A DNA stretch of 64,000 bases from Chinchilla lanigera (Eukaryota > Chordata > Mammalia > Rodentia > Chinchillidae), in assembly GCF_000276665.1 (NCBI RefSeq), contig NW_004955488.1, positions 383,843-447,842 on the forward strand, written 5' to 3'. The notes under the pieces were generated by a model. The model had not been told where the DNA came from. It made no database searches and worked only from the letters and a program-made list of their open reading frames with translations. Positions 21,561-32,715 of the stretch are shown here, one piece after another; within the stretch, counting starts at the first letter, position 1, and the number at the start of each line of letters is the position of its first letter. A program made the translations under genes and the position numbers.

Positions 21561-24030
21561 ACCAGTATGCTGACCGAATGAGAGAAATGGAAGGCAACCC
21601 AAACAACCTAACCTTTGGCCATGATTGAAAACTTTTTTACTGCTTCTATAGTAATTCTTCAAACTATCATCCTGATAGTTCTGCACAGGTCTTTTTCTTT
21701 GTACCCTATTTATTACATCATAAGTGACTAAGGTTGGGAGGATGGGCAGCTAGGGAGGTATGTATTACTCAGTAGTACAACTGTTTCAAAGACAAATAGA
21801 TATATGTCATTGGTATTTGTGCCTTACTTTATCATGGATTTTTAAAAATTAAAACATTCTCGGAGTCATAGAAAATTGATAAGTAAAAATTCACCTTTGA
21901 TGCAGAAAGTTTGTAAAAATAATCCACTTCCAAATCTTAAACATAATCAATGAAGTATCTACTGTACAGAAAATCAACATTACATAGTTTTCTTCCTTTC
22001 TCTTTACCAAAACCAGGATAACAATAAAAGAGCTGCCTATTCTTTGAAATAATTTGGAAATTACTGAGTTTTGAAACAGTTCAGGAATTGAGTGTGTGTG
22101 TTTACTTCTTAAAGAGGTTGTGCAATTTGCTGTTTTGAACAATGGTAATATTCTGCAATGTACAAAGGCATTTTGGATCTCAAAGGTGAGGGGAGTAGCA
22201 GTTTCTAGGATGACTACACCCTGTGGTACTCAGGACAATACCTCTAAAATGTCGATAGTGCTGAGCTAGTTGGATTGTTGTGAGAGATTAAACAGGGTGT
22301 CCATTGAAATATGTACTACATATTAGCCAAAGTATTTTACCATCATTGTTCTGAGTTTGCTCAAGTAGCCTTATCTCATTAGGCAAATACACATATTGAA
22401 TTTGTGCAGTGGTGGCAGGAGTTTGGACAGGCTGAGGACTCATCACTCTCAAGATGTGAATAAACATCTATGACCTTGCAGCAAGAAATAAAGGGAGTGG
22501 TGGATTTATCACACTGCTGGTCTCCATCTGCTGAGGATTTTTGAGCATTATGAACACAGTGCACATGATCAGCCAGGGGGATGGGGAGCATCAGAGAAGA
22601 TATACTGGGCTTTGTGCTATGAATTCAGAGGAAAATATTTTCTTAGAGTTATCTTTATTTTCTTTGCTTCTGAATTTCTAAAAGAGGTTTACAAGTAATC
22701 TTCACATGATGATTATCATCATATTAATGCATTGGAAACATATTAATAAATGTTTCATTGCAATTATGGGGCAAAAGGTTAATTACTATGAACATAATAA
22801 CTACTTTCACCTTGTATTAACACTGGTTTAATATTCCTATAACTACATTGTATGGTAGATATTTTTTCTTCAGAAAGTAACATGCATAATAAATAACTTA
22901 TTTTATATTAATTAAAATACTATAATTTTATAATTATTTTAAAATGTAATGTGTGCTACTAGAACTGTAAAAATACAAAATGCTTTTCTATTTTTAAATA
23001 TAATTCTTTATGACAATGTCCTATGACTATTATGTAAAAGTCTTACTCAATAATAGATGCATTCAGTCAGTCAATGACTAAGTAAGCATTTATTTAGTTT
23101 TTTGCAAAACAATTAGTTAGGTTTTGAGAATATAAAAATAAGCAAATTTCTAACTTTTAAAATGTCCAGCTTTTATGCAAGGTGACTTTAGCTATGCTCC
23201 ACAAAAAAATGAATAAGTAAATACATTAATTAATTAAAATGAATAAAATGTTTATCTTTTAATTTAGTACTTTTTTTTGCTTTTGGAGTTAATCATTATT
23301 AATATAGTTACTGACTGAAATTGGAGTCAATCCAACTATATTACCACTTGATTTCAAGCAAGGTGTCACAAACATACTAATTTGAAACCTGCCAAATGTC
23401 AATTTTATTCTCTAGCTATAAAGTCAATGTCCATTCCATATTCAGACAGCTAAACTTTTAACTGTAAGTGTATTACATACAATTAAATGCATAAAATAAT
23501 TCTAATTACTCTCACTCCTGACATAAATGTAGGAGATAGTGTTTCTCAACATTACAAAGCTGTCACGCATTTGGGGTAATGATAGCACAGGAACAGACGT
23601 CCTTAGCAGAGAGGCTAAGAAAGCAACTTCTCTAGAGCTGGGACTGAGATCAGCAGTGACAAGCTTTGTGCAGTCATGAATGGTTCATGTTACTGGTTCT
23701 TTTCAAACATGCTTAAGTGTATGAACATAATCACTCGTGATTATTTTAAATGCTGTAATTTTATGTAAGGAAATGCTCATTTAGTACTTGGATTTCCATT
23801 TTGTATTCCTTTCAAATGGTGAACTAAAAATTTTGAACTATTTGAATAAAATGAAGTTTCTATTTTGGGGAAAGTGTTCTTCAATAATTCACACATGCTT
23901 CAACTGAAAACTATTACAAGCTAAAGTTATATTCAAAGTTAATAATTTCATCTATTTAAAATAACCACAGTGGTGATAACTCAGCTAAATCAATTCAGTT
24001 TCCATATTTTGGGCAGTTTACAACCTAAAT
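21560..24030. other. AT-rich intergenic DNA
   Basis: No assignable element. The region 22380-22610 is somewhat GC-richer, with a 70-residue minus-strand frame that lacks recognisable motifs. 22640-23560 is extremely AT-rich. Confidence 0.4.
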
Positions 24031-24098
24031 CAAACATATGCAGAAACAAGAACATCCAGTAAACTTTGTAGACATTTGTTAACGGACCTGGATCTCAC

Positions 24099-24303
24099 TG
24101 CAGTGTCCGCGCAAGTCCGTATCAAAAGGCTGATGAGTCTGCGACGGAATGCTGAAGAATCTACGATGAAGGCAGGAGAGCTAACACCAGAAGGCTGAAG
24201 AGTCCACACGGAAGCCCAACAGTCTGCACCAGAAGCCAGAAGACGACCAAGCTGAAGGCGAAGACCCATCAGCCTTTTGATAAGGACTTGCACGGACACT
24301 GCA
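24099..24303. repeat. Long inverted repeat, 42-bp arms
   Basis: Left arm 24099-24140 and right arm 24262-24303 are reverse complements at 39 of 42 positions by hand count. Both contain the segment TATCAAAAGGCTGATG or its complement. The 121-bp loop carries most of the minisatellite units. Confidence 0.88.
24126..24274 (+). repeat. 21/22-bp minisatellite, about seven degenerate units
   Basis: Consecutive units start at 24126, 24148, 24169, 24191, 24212, 24233 and 24255. All but the second begin AAG, and the approximate consensus is AAGGCTGAAGAGTCTGCACC plus AG. Unit lengths alternate between 21 and 22. Units share roughly half to three quarters of positions, so the array is old or evolves fast. 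Confidence 0.75.
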
Positions 24304-24475
24304 GCGAGCTCCAGGCCCGGGCCTGGGCTCTTCAGTCTCCAGCGTGGAGACACCCTCTGCACGCTTCCTCATCCAGCTCTGTAGCTGATCATTGTAAGCC
24401 AAACTTGTAATTCCTTGAACACTTGTTTATCTTTTATTATATCTGTTCCTTTAGTAAACCCTGAGTGATACAACA

Positions 24476-24867
24476 TTGTAAGTTGGAAGTATGCTATGAT
24501 ATTTAGGGAAAAAGAGGGCTCATTTAAGAAATTGTTATTATTATTGATATTTTATTAAAGTCCTATAGTGTATCAGTTTATTCCTTTTTTGTTCAGTGAT
24601 TTAAGGGCATGAACTAGTGTGAATATGCAAAAATATCATGTGACTCTAGAGAAAAAAATATTTGTGACTCAGTCTATTTAGTTGGAAAACCCAAAAATCT
24701 CACGAAAATGGAAATTTTATTTCTCTGGAAGATCAAAACTGCTCCTGCTTTGTTTTCCCCTAAACCCTGCTAATTCCTAGAGCCACAGAAATGGCTTACA
24801 CTTGAAAACTCATTTCCTTCTTTATCTTGGTAATCTCTCGTGTTCCTCAACCTTCAGAAGCTGCTTC
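24476..24867. other. AT-rich intergenic DNA
   Basis: Nothing assignable seen. Confidence 0.4.
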
Positions 24868-25240
24868 TCATTCATTATTTAATATTTAACTTATTAACCA
24901 ACTGTTTAACAAGTGTAACTGCATGCTAGGCACTAGGGAACAAGACAGACATGTCCCTTGAGCCCTGAAGCTTAGAGTGTAGCTCAGAATACAGAACATC
25001 AATAAACAAACAAATATAAGGTGCAAGTAGGTGTCATAGAGATAATACTTGAGATAAAAAGCTTAGAATGATTTAGGAGCGTCTGCTTAAAGACACAACT
25101 TTTAATCTTAAACTTGAATAAAGGGAAAGAGGACATCTGTATAGGAGGAGGAAGAGAGAAATCCATTGCAGGTAGAAGGAGAAGTGAGATTAAAGGTCCC
25201 AACTGAAGTAAGCTTTGTAGAGAGTTAGAGAAGTGATAAA
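24868..25240 (+). repeat. Ancient interspersed repeat-like segment, family not assigned
   Basis: Shows the familiar ancient mammalian pattern: GCATGCTAGGCACTAGGGAA, CAAGACAGACATGTCCCTTG, AAGCTTAGAGTGTAGCTCAG, ATCAATAAACAAACAAATAT, then AGGTGTCATAGAGATAATAC. Similar strings occur in old LINE or SINE derived repeats, but I cannot fix the family by eye. Confidence 0.5.
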
Positions 25241-27324
25241 ATGTCAAAATGAAAGGTACCCTGAGAGGAGAGCTCAGGTTTTATGAGGAGGTGGAGGGGT
25301 ACAGGCAGGAACCCACCATGTGAAGCCTACTGACAGTGAAGTGGACAGATGGACCATAAAGAACCTCCTGACAGAGGCACAACTCCACTCAGAATGCTTT
25401 AAACACACACCCTGGCCAACTTGTGAACAATGCTTAGAAGCAAGCAAAAGATAAAGAAAAATTGAACATTGCAATGGGACGGCCAAAATCTCCCCTTCTC
25501 TGAAGCAGACATAGAAGATGATTTCAAGGAGACAACCTGCTGTCACTGAAATGCCTTGTACAATGGAGAACATTACCTAGTGGCTTTGTCAACGTGAAGG
25601 CCTTGCAAGGATGACCATTGTCTTACGTTGCACAGGACAGAGCGTATTTGTGTGGTGCAGAGTAACAACCCACAATACACCTCTTTTTCTCTACAAAAAC
25701 AATCTGCTTGAATTGCAAGCACTTCCTACTCACAGATAACATTAACAAAAGTTGATGTCAGTTATGGGCATGTGGGAGCCATATTTGATTAGTATGAAGA
25801 ATTAATGGCAGAAAATAAAATCAAAGTCTATGGGGTACAGAATAAAATGAATACAAGGCCTAGAGGGGTGATGCATTGCAGCTGGGGAGATTTTAATGTG
25901 TGCTTCTCCTTTTGGGGAAAGGGTCCCCAGCAAGGGCAGAAGGATGAATAATGAGAAGAGGACGGTGTTCCTGAGAGAGAAAAGCCTTCCAATCACGAAA
26001 GGCGATGAAGTCCAGGGAAAAAGATACGGGAGTGGCCACACGGAAATTAGTGTCAAATTCTCCAGGTAAAGAGGAATTAAAAATTCTTTTAGGTCCTGTC
26101 CTCCATATTTAGGGCAGTCTCTCTGAAACAGTCTTTATTTTCCCTGTAAGCAACTTATCGTGCAGTGCCTAACCTTAGTTCCCATGTTCAAACCTCCAGC
26201 TCTGCTTAACCCCTTGGGTTTTGTCACATTAGTTATTTTCTTTCTGTCCATTAGCAACCCACTGTCCTTAATTTGTTATAATTTAACAAGTTATATAAGA
26301 CAACATTTTTCTACAATATTTTCAAGCAATATTTTTAAAAATCTTGCAAAGGCCTTAAAATTTTCTGAACAATTGGCTCATATTTTAGATGAAATTTGGG
26401 CAAACTTAGTAGTATTGTGTTTTTCATAGTAGCATGGCAATTAGTCATTAATGATTAATAATACAGCTGACAGAATTATCTAGAAATTAACATTTCAACA
26501 GTTCCTAAGATTTTTTCTGCTAGTGATTCAGCGCATGCAGCCTTAATGGGTTCATTTCTGTTGACATGTGGTGATCAACAAGGCTTTAACAATTAAAACA
26601 GTTTGTGAGACCATAACAGAGTAAGCCAAAGCAGAAGACAGCCAGTGTGATGGATATACATACGTGTCACTCTGCCTGGGCCTTAGTAAATCAAGTAGAG
26701 ACCCTTTGGGAGATGTGACACATTTCTCAGCTAGAATGCCTTGAAACTTACTAGTGTTGCATTTGTTTAAGTTGAAACTTGCTACCTTAACATTCTCTCA
26801 TTAAAAAAATGCACACTGGGAAAGCTATTTTCCTCCATTTTCAGGAAAGTATGACATTAACAGAAAAGTGTTCCAAAGCTTTGTACTGATGATACATAAA
26901 GAAAGATGCCAATACAGACATAACTTTGGGTTGTGAAGTTATTCACTGTTCCTTTCCACAAAACCATCTGCCATTAATGTATGCAAATTTACAACTAGTA
27001 CTTCATGAAACAGGGTAGGCCACTTTCATCTTATGTAAAGGAACTGACAATTTTCATGTGATGAGTTGAACTGTGCTAATTTACTGAAATAATAATGATG
27101 ATTATTTTAACTGTTTCTCAAAAATGAGTTCACTCTCTTCAACACAAATGAATCTAAATGTGATTTTCCTGACAGTTATTGATTCAGTAAGTTAAGTTTC
27201 TTTCTAAGTTTCTTTAATAATCTAAGTTTTTCTTAGAACAATTTTAATGTTTTGTGTTTGTTTTTTTAAATACCAACTGAATATTTTTTCCAATAGGATA
27301 AGAGTATAACCTCTTTACCTCTTT
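25241..27324. other. Intergenic DNA, unassigned
   Basis: 25250-26100 is of mixed composition, with minus-strand frames (25274-25573, 25802-26056) lacking recognisable motifs. 26100-27320 is AT-rich. No gene is supported. Confidence 0.4.
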
Positions 27325-27329
27325 GGCAG

Positions 27330-28218
27330 TGTGTTGGTTTGGGGCTTATTTTTGCAAGGGGAACAATATAATACAGGACACATATTTTATAAGATTATTT
27401 ATAATAGTCACCCAAAGAATGATATACAAGAGAGTGCAGGAAATCTGTCCACACACCACAGACCAAGAAAACTAGTTGAGGGTCCGGACTGACAATGTCA
27501 TACATGAGTCCAGGCAAAGACCTAGATCTCATAAAATACCTCCCACAAGTCCAACTGGAGGCCCAGAGTCCATAACAATATCTCATGTGGTCCTGTTTCA
27601 CGGATTTGTCCTGTGAAGGCCCAAAGGTCAGTGGTGGAATGTAGGAAATCTATACCAGCAGGATGAAGGATCTGTGCTAACAGGCTGAGGGATCTGCACT
27701 GGAGCCAGAAAATGAAGCTAAGAAGAATCAGAGCTTCTCTGAAAGGTACCACAGCCATCCTCAGTAACAGTAAGGTCCTGAGCTCCTCCAGTGCTCAAGA
27801 TGGCCGAGTTCCCATCAGGGAAACCAATGCAGCAAGCTTCTGCAGGAGATAGGCAGCACACCATCTTCCCTTCCAGAGCCAGGAAGCGATGCTCAAAGTG
27901 AGGACCAGAGCTCCCCCAAAGTGAACCAAAATCATTCTCAGTGCCAACGAGGTCCTGAGCTCCTCAGAAGATGAAAACAGCCAAGTTCATCAGGAAAGCC
28001 AGCATGACAAGCTCCTCCAAAACAACCAACAGCACCTTACAGCTTCTACCAGCTCCCAACAGCTTTTCTCTGCTCCCAACAGCCATAACTTTTCCTTCTC
28101 CAGTTGTGCCTCTTATGCTGCTGGCAACAATCCCCAAGGGGGCCTCCCACACCCAGCCCCATGCTTACTCAGTTCAGCTGGGGGTTATAAGTTGACCACC
28201 AGTTGTCAATCCACTACA
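27330..28218 (-). mobile_element. Complete ERVL-like solo LTR
   Basis: The element is 889 bp with TG...CA ends. Its minus-strand 5' end is TGTAGTGG, a start typical of ERVL-class LTRs, and the other end is CCAACACA. It is flanked by perfect 5-bp duplications GGCAG at 27325-27329 and 28219-28223. The first and last 8 bases form an imperfect inverted repeat (6 of 8). Near its 3' side (low coordinates) an AATAAT-rich stretch could hold the poly(A) signal. Inside lie 22-bp units at 27659-27702 and a diverged duplication offset by 177 bp (GGTCCTGAGCTCCTC at 27774 and 27951). There is no gag, pol or env sequence, so it is a recombined solo LTR. Open frames within it are chance. Confidence 0.8.
27659..27702 (+). 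repeat. Two adjacent 22-bp units inside the solo LTR
   Basis: Units 27659-27680 and 27681-27702 match at about 16 of 22. The second, CAGGCTGAGGGATCTGCACT plus GG, also matches the minisatellite consensus at 24.1 kb at about 16 of 22. Confidence 0.6.
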
Positions 28219-28223
28219 GGCAG

Positions 28224-29072
28224 TCATAAGGAGACAAGATCAAAATACAGCTGTGAGCAAAACTGCATCACTTATAGCAGAAACAGTGAAGGAGTTGGGA
28301 TTTCTAGCTCTGAGCATTCAAAACAAGGCAAATTTGGTGTGCACTGAAAGAATATTGGTAATCAACACTAACCTGTTAAATCTGTGTTGATGATGTGCTA
28401 GGCTTTGTTGCTTGGTGTTGTTGAACCTCCAAAGGACCGTGCTTGGATGGCTCAGCCATTGTCACGAAACTCTCCTGATTCACTCAGAATGTCTTTCTTA
28501 CCTAGGGCATATAATGGGAAGAAAGGCACCTTCACTGCGTCAGCCCTTGCCTCCTTCTAGTCTGTATATTAACTGGCTTTAAAAAGTTTTTAGAAAATAT
28601 ATTTTCAAATTTTTTTTTCTGAACAAGTGGGGCTAGGGCTTTTGACTTTGTTGCACTTCAAGTTTTTATACCCTGGATGTATGGTAAAATACCTCAAGGA
28701 AATACAGTCGTTCCCCAATAAATGCTTGTGTACGTAGAAGTTATGTGCTGCTTTGGTGACACATCTGATCATTCTGCCAATGATGGGACCAAAAATATTT
28801 TATCAATTCTCAAATGCTAAGTAGGATCTTGGGTGAACCAGCTGAGCCTCTGGACTGTATAGTTTCAGTCTTCATTTCTGTAGACTAATAATGAATCATT
28901 TGTTTCAGAGGAGAACAAGTAAAGAAACACTGATGTTAATGGATGCAAGTGTAGCTAAAATTATTGTGTGTACTTCTGTAGTAGGAATGATGGCAGTAAT
29001 TTTTTCTCAAATTTCTTTCAGTCATATTTTATGGGGTTAAATGTTTACAAACCTTTAAACAAAGTAATGGGA
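28224..29072. other. AT-rich intergenic DNA
   Basis: No gene or assignable repeat. Confidence 0.4.
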
Positions 29073-29294
29073 AATACCCTACTTTTAAAGACAATAATAA
29101 AAAGCAATAAAAATGATATAGAAATTCAAAACAAGATGATAGGACATTAACAATGGTTATTATATTGTATGTTGTTATTTTTAACTTAGTAGATCAGATT
29201 ACCAAATATAGGCATGCAAAATTGTTCAAACAGTGTAAGCATTGTTCCTTTCAATGAACTAATAGAGATTAGTGGTACAATTATCTTAGCTATC

Positions 29295-29336
29295 TTGTGT
29301 GTATGTGTGTGTGTTTGTGTGTATATATATATATAT
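29295..29336 (+). repeat. (TG)n(TA)n microsatellite running into an N gap
   Basis: GTGTGTATGTGTGTGTG then TATATATATATATA directly abuts the Ns. It sits at the same place in the L1 3' UTR as the long compound tract at 13486-13664. Confidence 0.95.
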
Positions 29337-29436
29337 NNNNNNNNNNNNNNNNNNNNNNNNNNNNNNNNNNNNNNNNNNNNNNNNNNNNNNNNNNNNNNNN
29401 NNNNNNNNNNNNNNNNNNNNNNNNNNNNNNNNNNNN
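29337..29436. other. Assembly gap, 100 N
   Basis: Exactly 100 Ns, the usual placeholder for a gap of unknown length. The true tract may be longer or shorter. Translations through it are meaningless. Confidence 0.98.
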
Positions 29437-30331
29437 TATAATTCCCACCTTCCTTCTTTTCTTTCCCCCATCCCAGTTGTTCTTTCCTTTTAAGCAGTTT
29501 CTTCTCACAATATCTATTTGATTTTTTGTGTCTTATTTACTCTTTCAGTTTCTTATACTAGGGAAACAATACAGTTTTACACATGGGAGTCTGTTTAATG
29601 TCACTTATGAATATAGTCTGTATTTGCATCCATTTACCTATAAAAGCTGCAAGTTTATCTTTCTTCACAGCTGAGTAATACTCCCTCATATAAAAATACC
29701 ACATTTTTAAAAACTCCACTCCTTGGTTATGGGCATTTGGGTTGTTTCCAAGATTTAGCTATAAACATGGATGCACATTTATCTCTGTGGTATTATGTTT
29801 TTAATTCCTCTGGGAAAATACCCAGAAGGAGAATAGATGTGTTGAATGTGACCTCTAGACCAAGTTTTTTGAGGAGTCTCCACACTGATCTCTACAGTGG
29901 TTCTACCTTTAAAGAATCAATAACTGGGATCTCATTTAATTAAGTGTTTCTGAACATCAAAAGAAATCACCAACAGAGTGAAAAAAGCCCCCACAAATTT
30001 GGAAAAAATTTTAGCCAACCATCCCTCAGACAAAGGACTTCTATCTAGAGCATATAAAGAATTAAAAAAAAAAATTCAAACCCCCAAAATTCAAAGACCC
30101 AACCCAAAAGCAGACATCTGAGATGAATGCACAGTTCTCAGATGAAGAAATATGAATGGCAGATAGATGCATGAAAAAATGTTCAACATCATTGGTCATT
30201 CAATAAATACAAGGTAAAACAACACTGAGGTTCCATCTCACCCCAGAAAGAATGGCTGTCATCAAGAAATCGATAAGAAACGTGGGCAGGGATATGGGGA
30301 AAAAGGGACCCTTCAATACCCCACTTTAAAA

Positions 30332-32049
30332 TGTACCCTTATTTTAACTTGTGTTTTAAAATAGCCTGTAGAAAGTAGTTGGAAATCAATTTATGAGGGC
30401 ATTTGAATGGGGTTAAAAATTATAATTTAGTAATGTTTAATTTCAAATTTGATTAAATGTTCTATGAAGAAGACATTTTAAACTTTTCCTTTGTTGAAAA
30501 AATTTTCACCTTTCTATATTTCATGTTGAAAGAGTGTATACAATGAAGAAAAACAAAATTAGGTTTGTGTTAGAATGCTATCTTGCTGGGTGAATATTAT
30601 TTTAGAATCAAAATTGTTTTTGTTTGTGTTCAAAGTAAAATCATTATTTCATTGACATGTTTTTCTTGACACTATTGACAGTGGTTAATGAAAAGATTAA
30701 TGAGATAATGTGCACATTTCATTGGAGGACAGAATCATTACTTTTTGGAAAGTGGTGAAGTGGTTTATTTCTTTTCGTTTCCACTTCACTGATTTCCTAG
30801 CACCAGGAGCCAAAGTGCTTCTGCTCAGGTTAACACATGTCAGGTTCTTGGCTTTATTATTAATATCTTCTAAAAGTAGGGCAAAACTTTGATACTTACT
30901 GTAGTAATGTTCTGACTGTCTTTATTCCAGTTGCCACAAAATAAGTAAATTTTTTCAGATTGATCTGCATTTTGGATGCACAGTTTTCTGTATATTTTAA
31001 CAATATTATCTACTACTCCACCACATCACAAGGTCAGAGTTTATGGTTCAAAGATTAAATAACTCATCATCCTTAGGCATAGTGCAACAATTCTTTAGGT
31101 AAGTGCTTACTGCAGTTTAAATAATAGAAACACGAGAAAATAAAGCAAATATTTGTGGCATTCAAGTTGATAGTATTTAATTTCAGATCACTTAAAATTC
31201 TGTGGCAATAAACTACAGAGTAAACCATAAATTATAGCAAAATTTGGAGTAATTATTTAATAAACAAATAACAATTATATTAATTTATATTCTTATAAGT
31301 AATGTAGTAAACTACTTGGAACTGAGAATTTTAAAAATATGATGCTATGCTCCAAATTAAATTATTTAATTAGTGTTATAAATTTTATTGATCTGTTTTT
31401 GTTTCTACACTAAAAGTAGATAGCCATCATAATTTCCCTTACAGGCATATTTTCGCCTTATTTCTTCCATATTGCACTAACTAATGTGCCTTTTCTCTTG
31501 AATGAAAAGGTAGAAAATCTTTCCCAGCTACCTGTGCCATTAGACTTGTCAACATGACTAAGCTCTAGACAGCAGAATGCAGAAAGAAGTGGTGTGTGAG
31601 TCCTGCTCCCTGTGCACCATCCACCTATTTTCCACCCTGCAGAGTGGACATGATTCACGTTCGCAGAAGAAACACATTGTACTTTGAAACTAACATAATT
31701 TAAATCAGTTTTAATAAATGAACTTCCTACAAAAAAAGAGACTGGAGATTTGGAAATCCTTATGTGATAGTATAGTATGCTAGGACCTCGGCAAAGTTCG
31801 TCTCACTCAACCTCTTCATCTACAGACTAGAGGAACGAGGGGTGGAGGAGTAAGCATCAAAATACCTGAGGGCAGGGACAAGAGGAGTTTTCAGAATTTA
31901 GAGGAGAGGGCTATCTGCCAGGAGCCAAGGCTTGAGAAAGCAAGCCAGCCCACTAACATAGCACAAGGACAAGTGAGTGCCTATCCTGCTCATTTTCTGC
32001 TTTCATTCCTCTATGATTGGAGCCTGAAGAAAGCTCGTGGACAGAGGCC
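30332..32049. other. AT-rich intergenic DNA
   Basis: Mostly unassigned. 31445-31660 is GC-richer and may be a very old transposon remnant (GCAGAATGCAGAAAGAAGTG), but the family is not determinable. 31790-32045 is purine-rich with no named repeat. Confidence 0.4.
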
Positions 32050-32464
32050 TCTGTTAGTTTCCCATGACTGCCTTAGGGAAAGACCACAAATGTGATGGCT
32101 TAAATAAGTGCAAGTTATTATCTTATAGCTCTATGGGCCTGAAGTTCAAGGTCAAGGGGTTGGCAGGCTTTATTTCTTTTGTGGGCTGTTAGAGGAGGAT
32201 CTGTTGCAGACCTCTCCCCTTGACTGGGAGATATTTGTCTTCTCTTTGTCTTTACGTCTTCTTTCTTCTGTGCATTTCTGTGTGTGACCTAGTTCTGCTT
32301 TTTGTGAGGATACCATATTGTGTTAAGGGCCATCCTACTCCCCTCAGTTCAACTTAGTTATCTCTTTAATGATTCTCTTCAAATAAGGTCACATTCTCAG
32401 ATACTAGAGGATTAGGAATTCGAAATATAAAATTTTATGGGATGATGTTTCAACCCAAAACAGA
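32050..32464 (-). mobile_element. MLT1-like MaLR LTR
   Basis: Plus orientation reads the antisense MaLR order: GTTAGTTTCCCATGACTGCC, AAATGTGATGGCTTAAATAA, CAAGTTATTATCTTATAGCT, a GAGGATCTGTTGCAG segment, ACCATATTGTGTTAAGGGCC, CAAATAAGGTCACATTCTCA and a terminal ATGATGTTTCAACCCAA. Diverged and old. Ends are approximate. Confidence 0.75.
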
Positions 32465-32597
32465 GTATATTTATGTAACCTATGCTGACTGGGTCAAGTT
32501 TGAAGAATCAGAACAAAGAAGAGGAGAAACCAGATCTGTCTCACTATCTAAAGAGGCCCACGGCACCCACTGTACCCTCTTTTAAAAAGTGAATACT

Positions 32598-32701
32598 GGG
32601 GCTGGGGATTTAGCTCAGCAGCAAAAGCGCCTGCCTGGCAAGCGTAAGGTCATGAGTTCGGTTCCCGGTACCAGAGAAAAACCAAAACCAAAAAAAAAAA
32701 A
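32598..32701 (+). mobile_element. ID-like SINE, best-preserved copy
   Basis: tRNA-derived body GGGGCTGGGGATTTAGCTCA (A-box region TAGCTCAGCAG at 32611-32621), AGCGCCTGCCTGGCAAGCGT, and B box GAGTTCGGTTC at 32654-32664, then CCCGGTACCAGAG and a long A-rich tail (ACCAAAACC then A17 or more). A 14-bp perfect target duplication AAAAAGTGAATACT lies at 32584-32597 and 32702-32715. It retains the internal RNA polymerase III promoter elements. It is a retroposon, not a tRNA gene: there is no tRNA 3' half, and the A-tail and duplications are diagnostic. Confidence 0.95.
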
Positions 32702-32715
32702 AAAAAGTGAATACT

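Larger units (their letters stand above)
24031..24475. mobile_element. Unclassified GC-rich element with minisatellite, possibly an LTR
   Basis: A sharply bounded GC-rich insert in very AT-rich DNA, with many CpGs near 24108-24150 and 24290-24350. It holds 42-bp inverted arms around a 21/22-bp minisatellite (separate entries). The minisatellite unit resembles a 22-bp unit inside the ERVL-like LTR at 27330-28218, which suggests an LTR origin, but clean TG...CA ends with duplications could not be found. Overlapping minus-strand frames (24030-24402) are explained by composition. Confidence 0.45.
29090..30314 (-). mobile_element. LINE-1 with inverted 5' segment and assembly gap
   Basis: From 29090 to about 29907 the minus strand is L1 ORF2 tail and 3' UTR, starting at GTAGAACCACTGTAGAGATC. 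From about 29908 to 30314 the plus strand is upstream ORF2 (AACTGGGATCTCATT, AAATCACCAACAGAGTGAAA, TGTTCAACATCATTGGTCAT, CATCAAGAAATCGATAAG). In L1 coordinates the inverted part ends about 30 bases before the direct part begins, so they are nearly contiguous. An imperfect duplication flanks it: AATACCCTACTTTTAAA at 29073-29089 and AATACCCCACTTTAAAA at 30315-30331. The last part of the 3' UTR and the A-tail appear to be missing. Confidence 0.8.

Noticed and set aside
24126..24274. CRISPR-like array because of regularly spaced short units
   Set aside because: Units are directly adjacent without spacers and are degenerate, and the context is mammalian. It is a minisatellite.
24030..24402. Overlapping minus-strand frames of 110 and 73 residues
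   Set aside because: Their openness follows from the GC-rich 21/22-bp repeat, which is in frame with multiples of three. No protein family is recognisable.
32598..32701. tRNA gene because of A and B boxes
   Set aside because: There is no foldable tRNA 3' half. The A-rich tail and 14-bp target duplication identify it as a tRNA-derived SINE.
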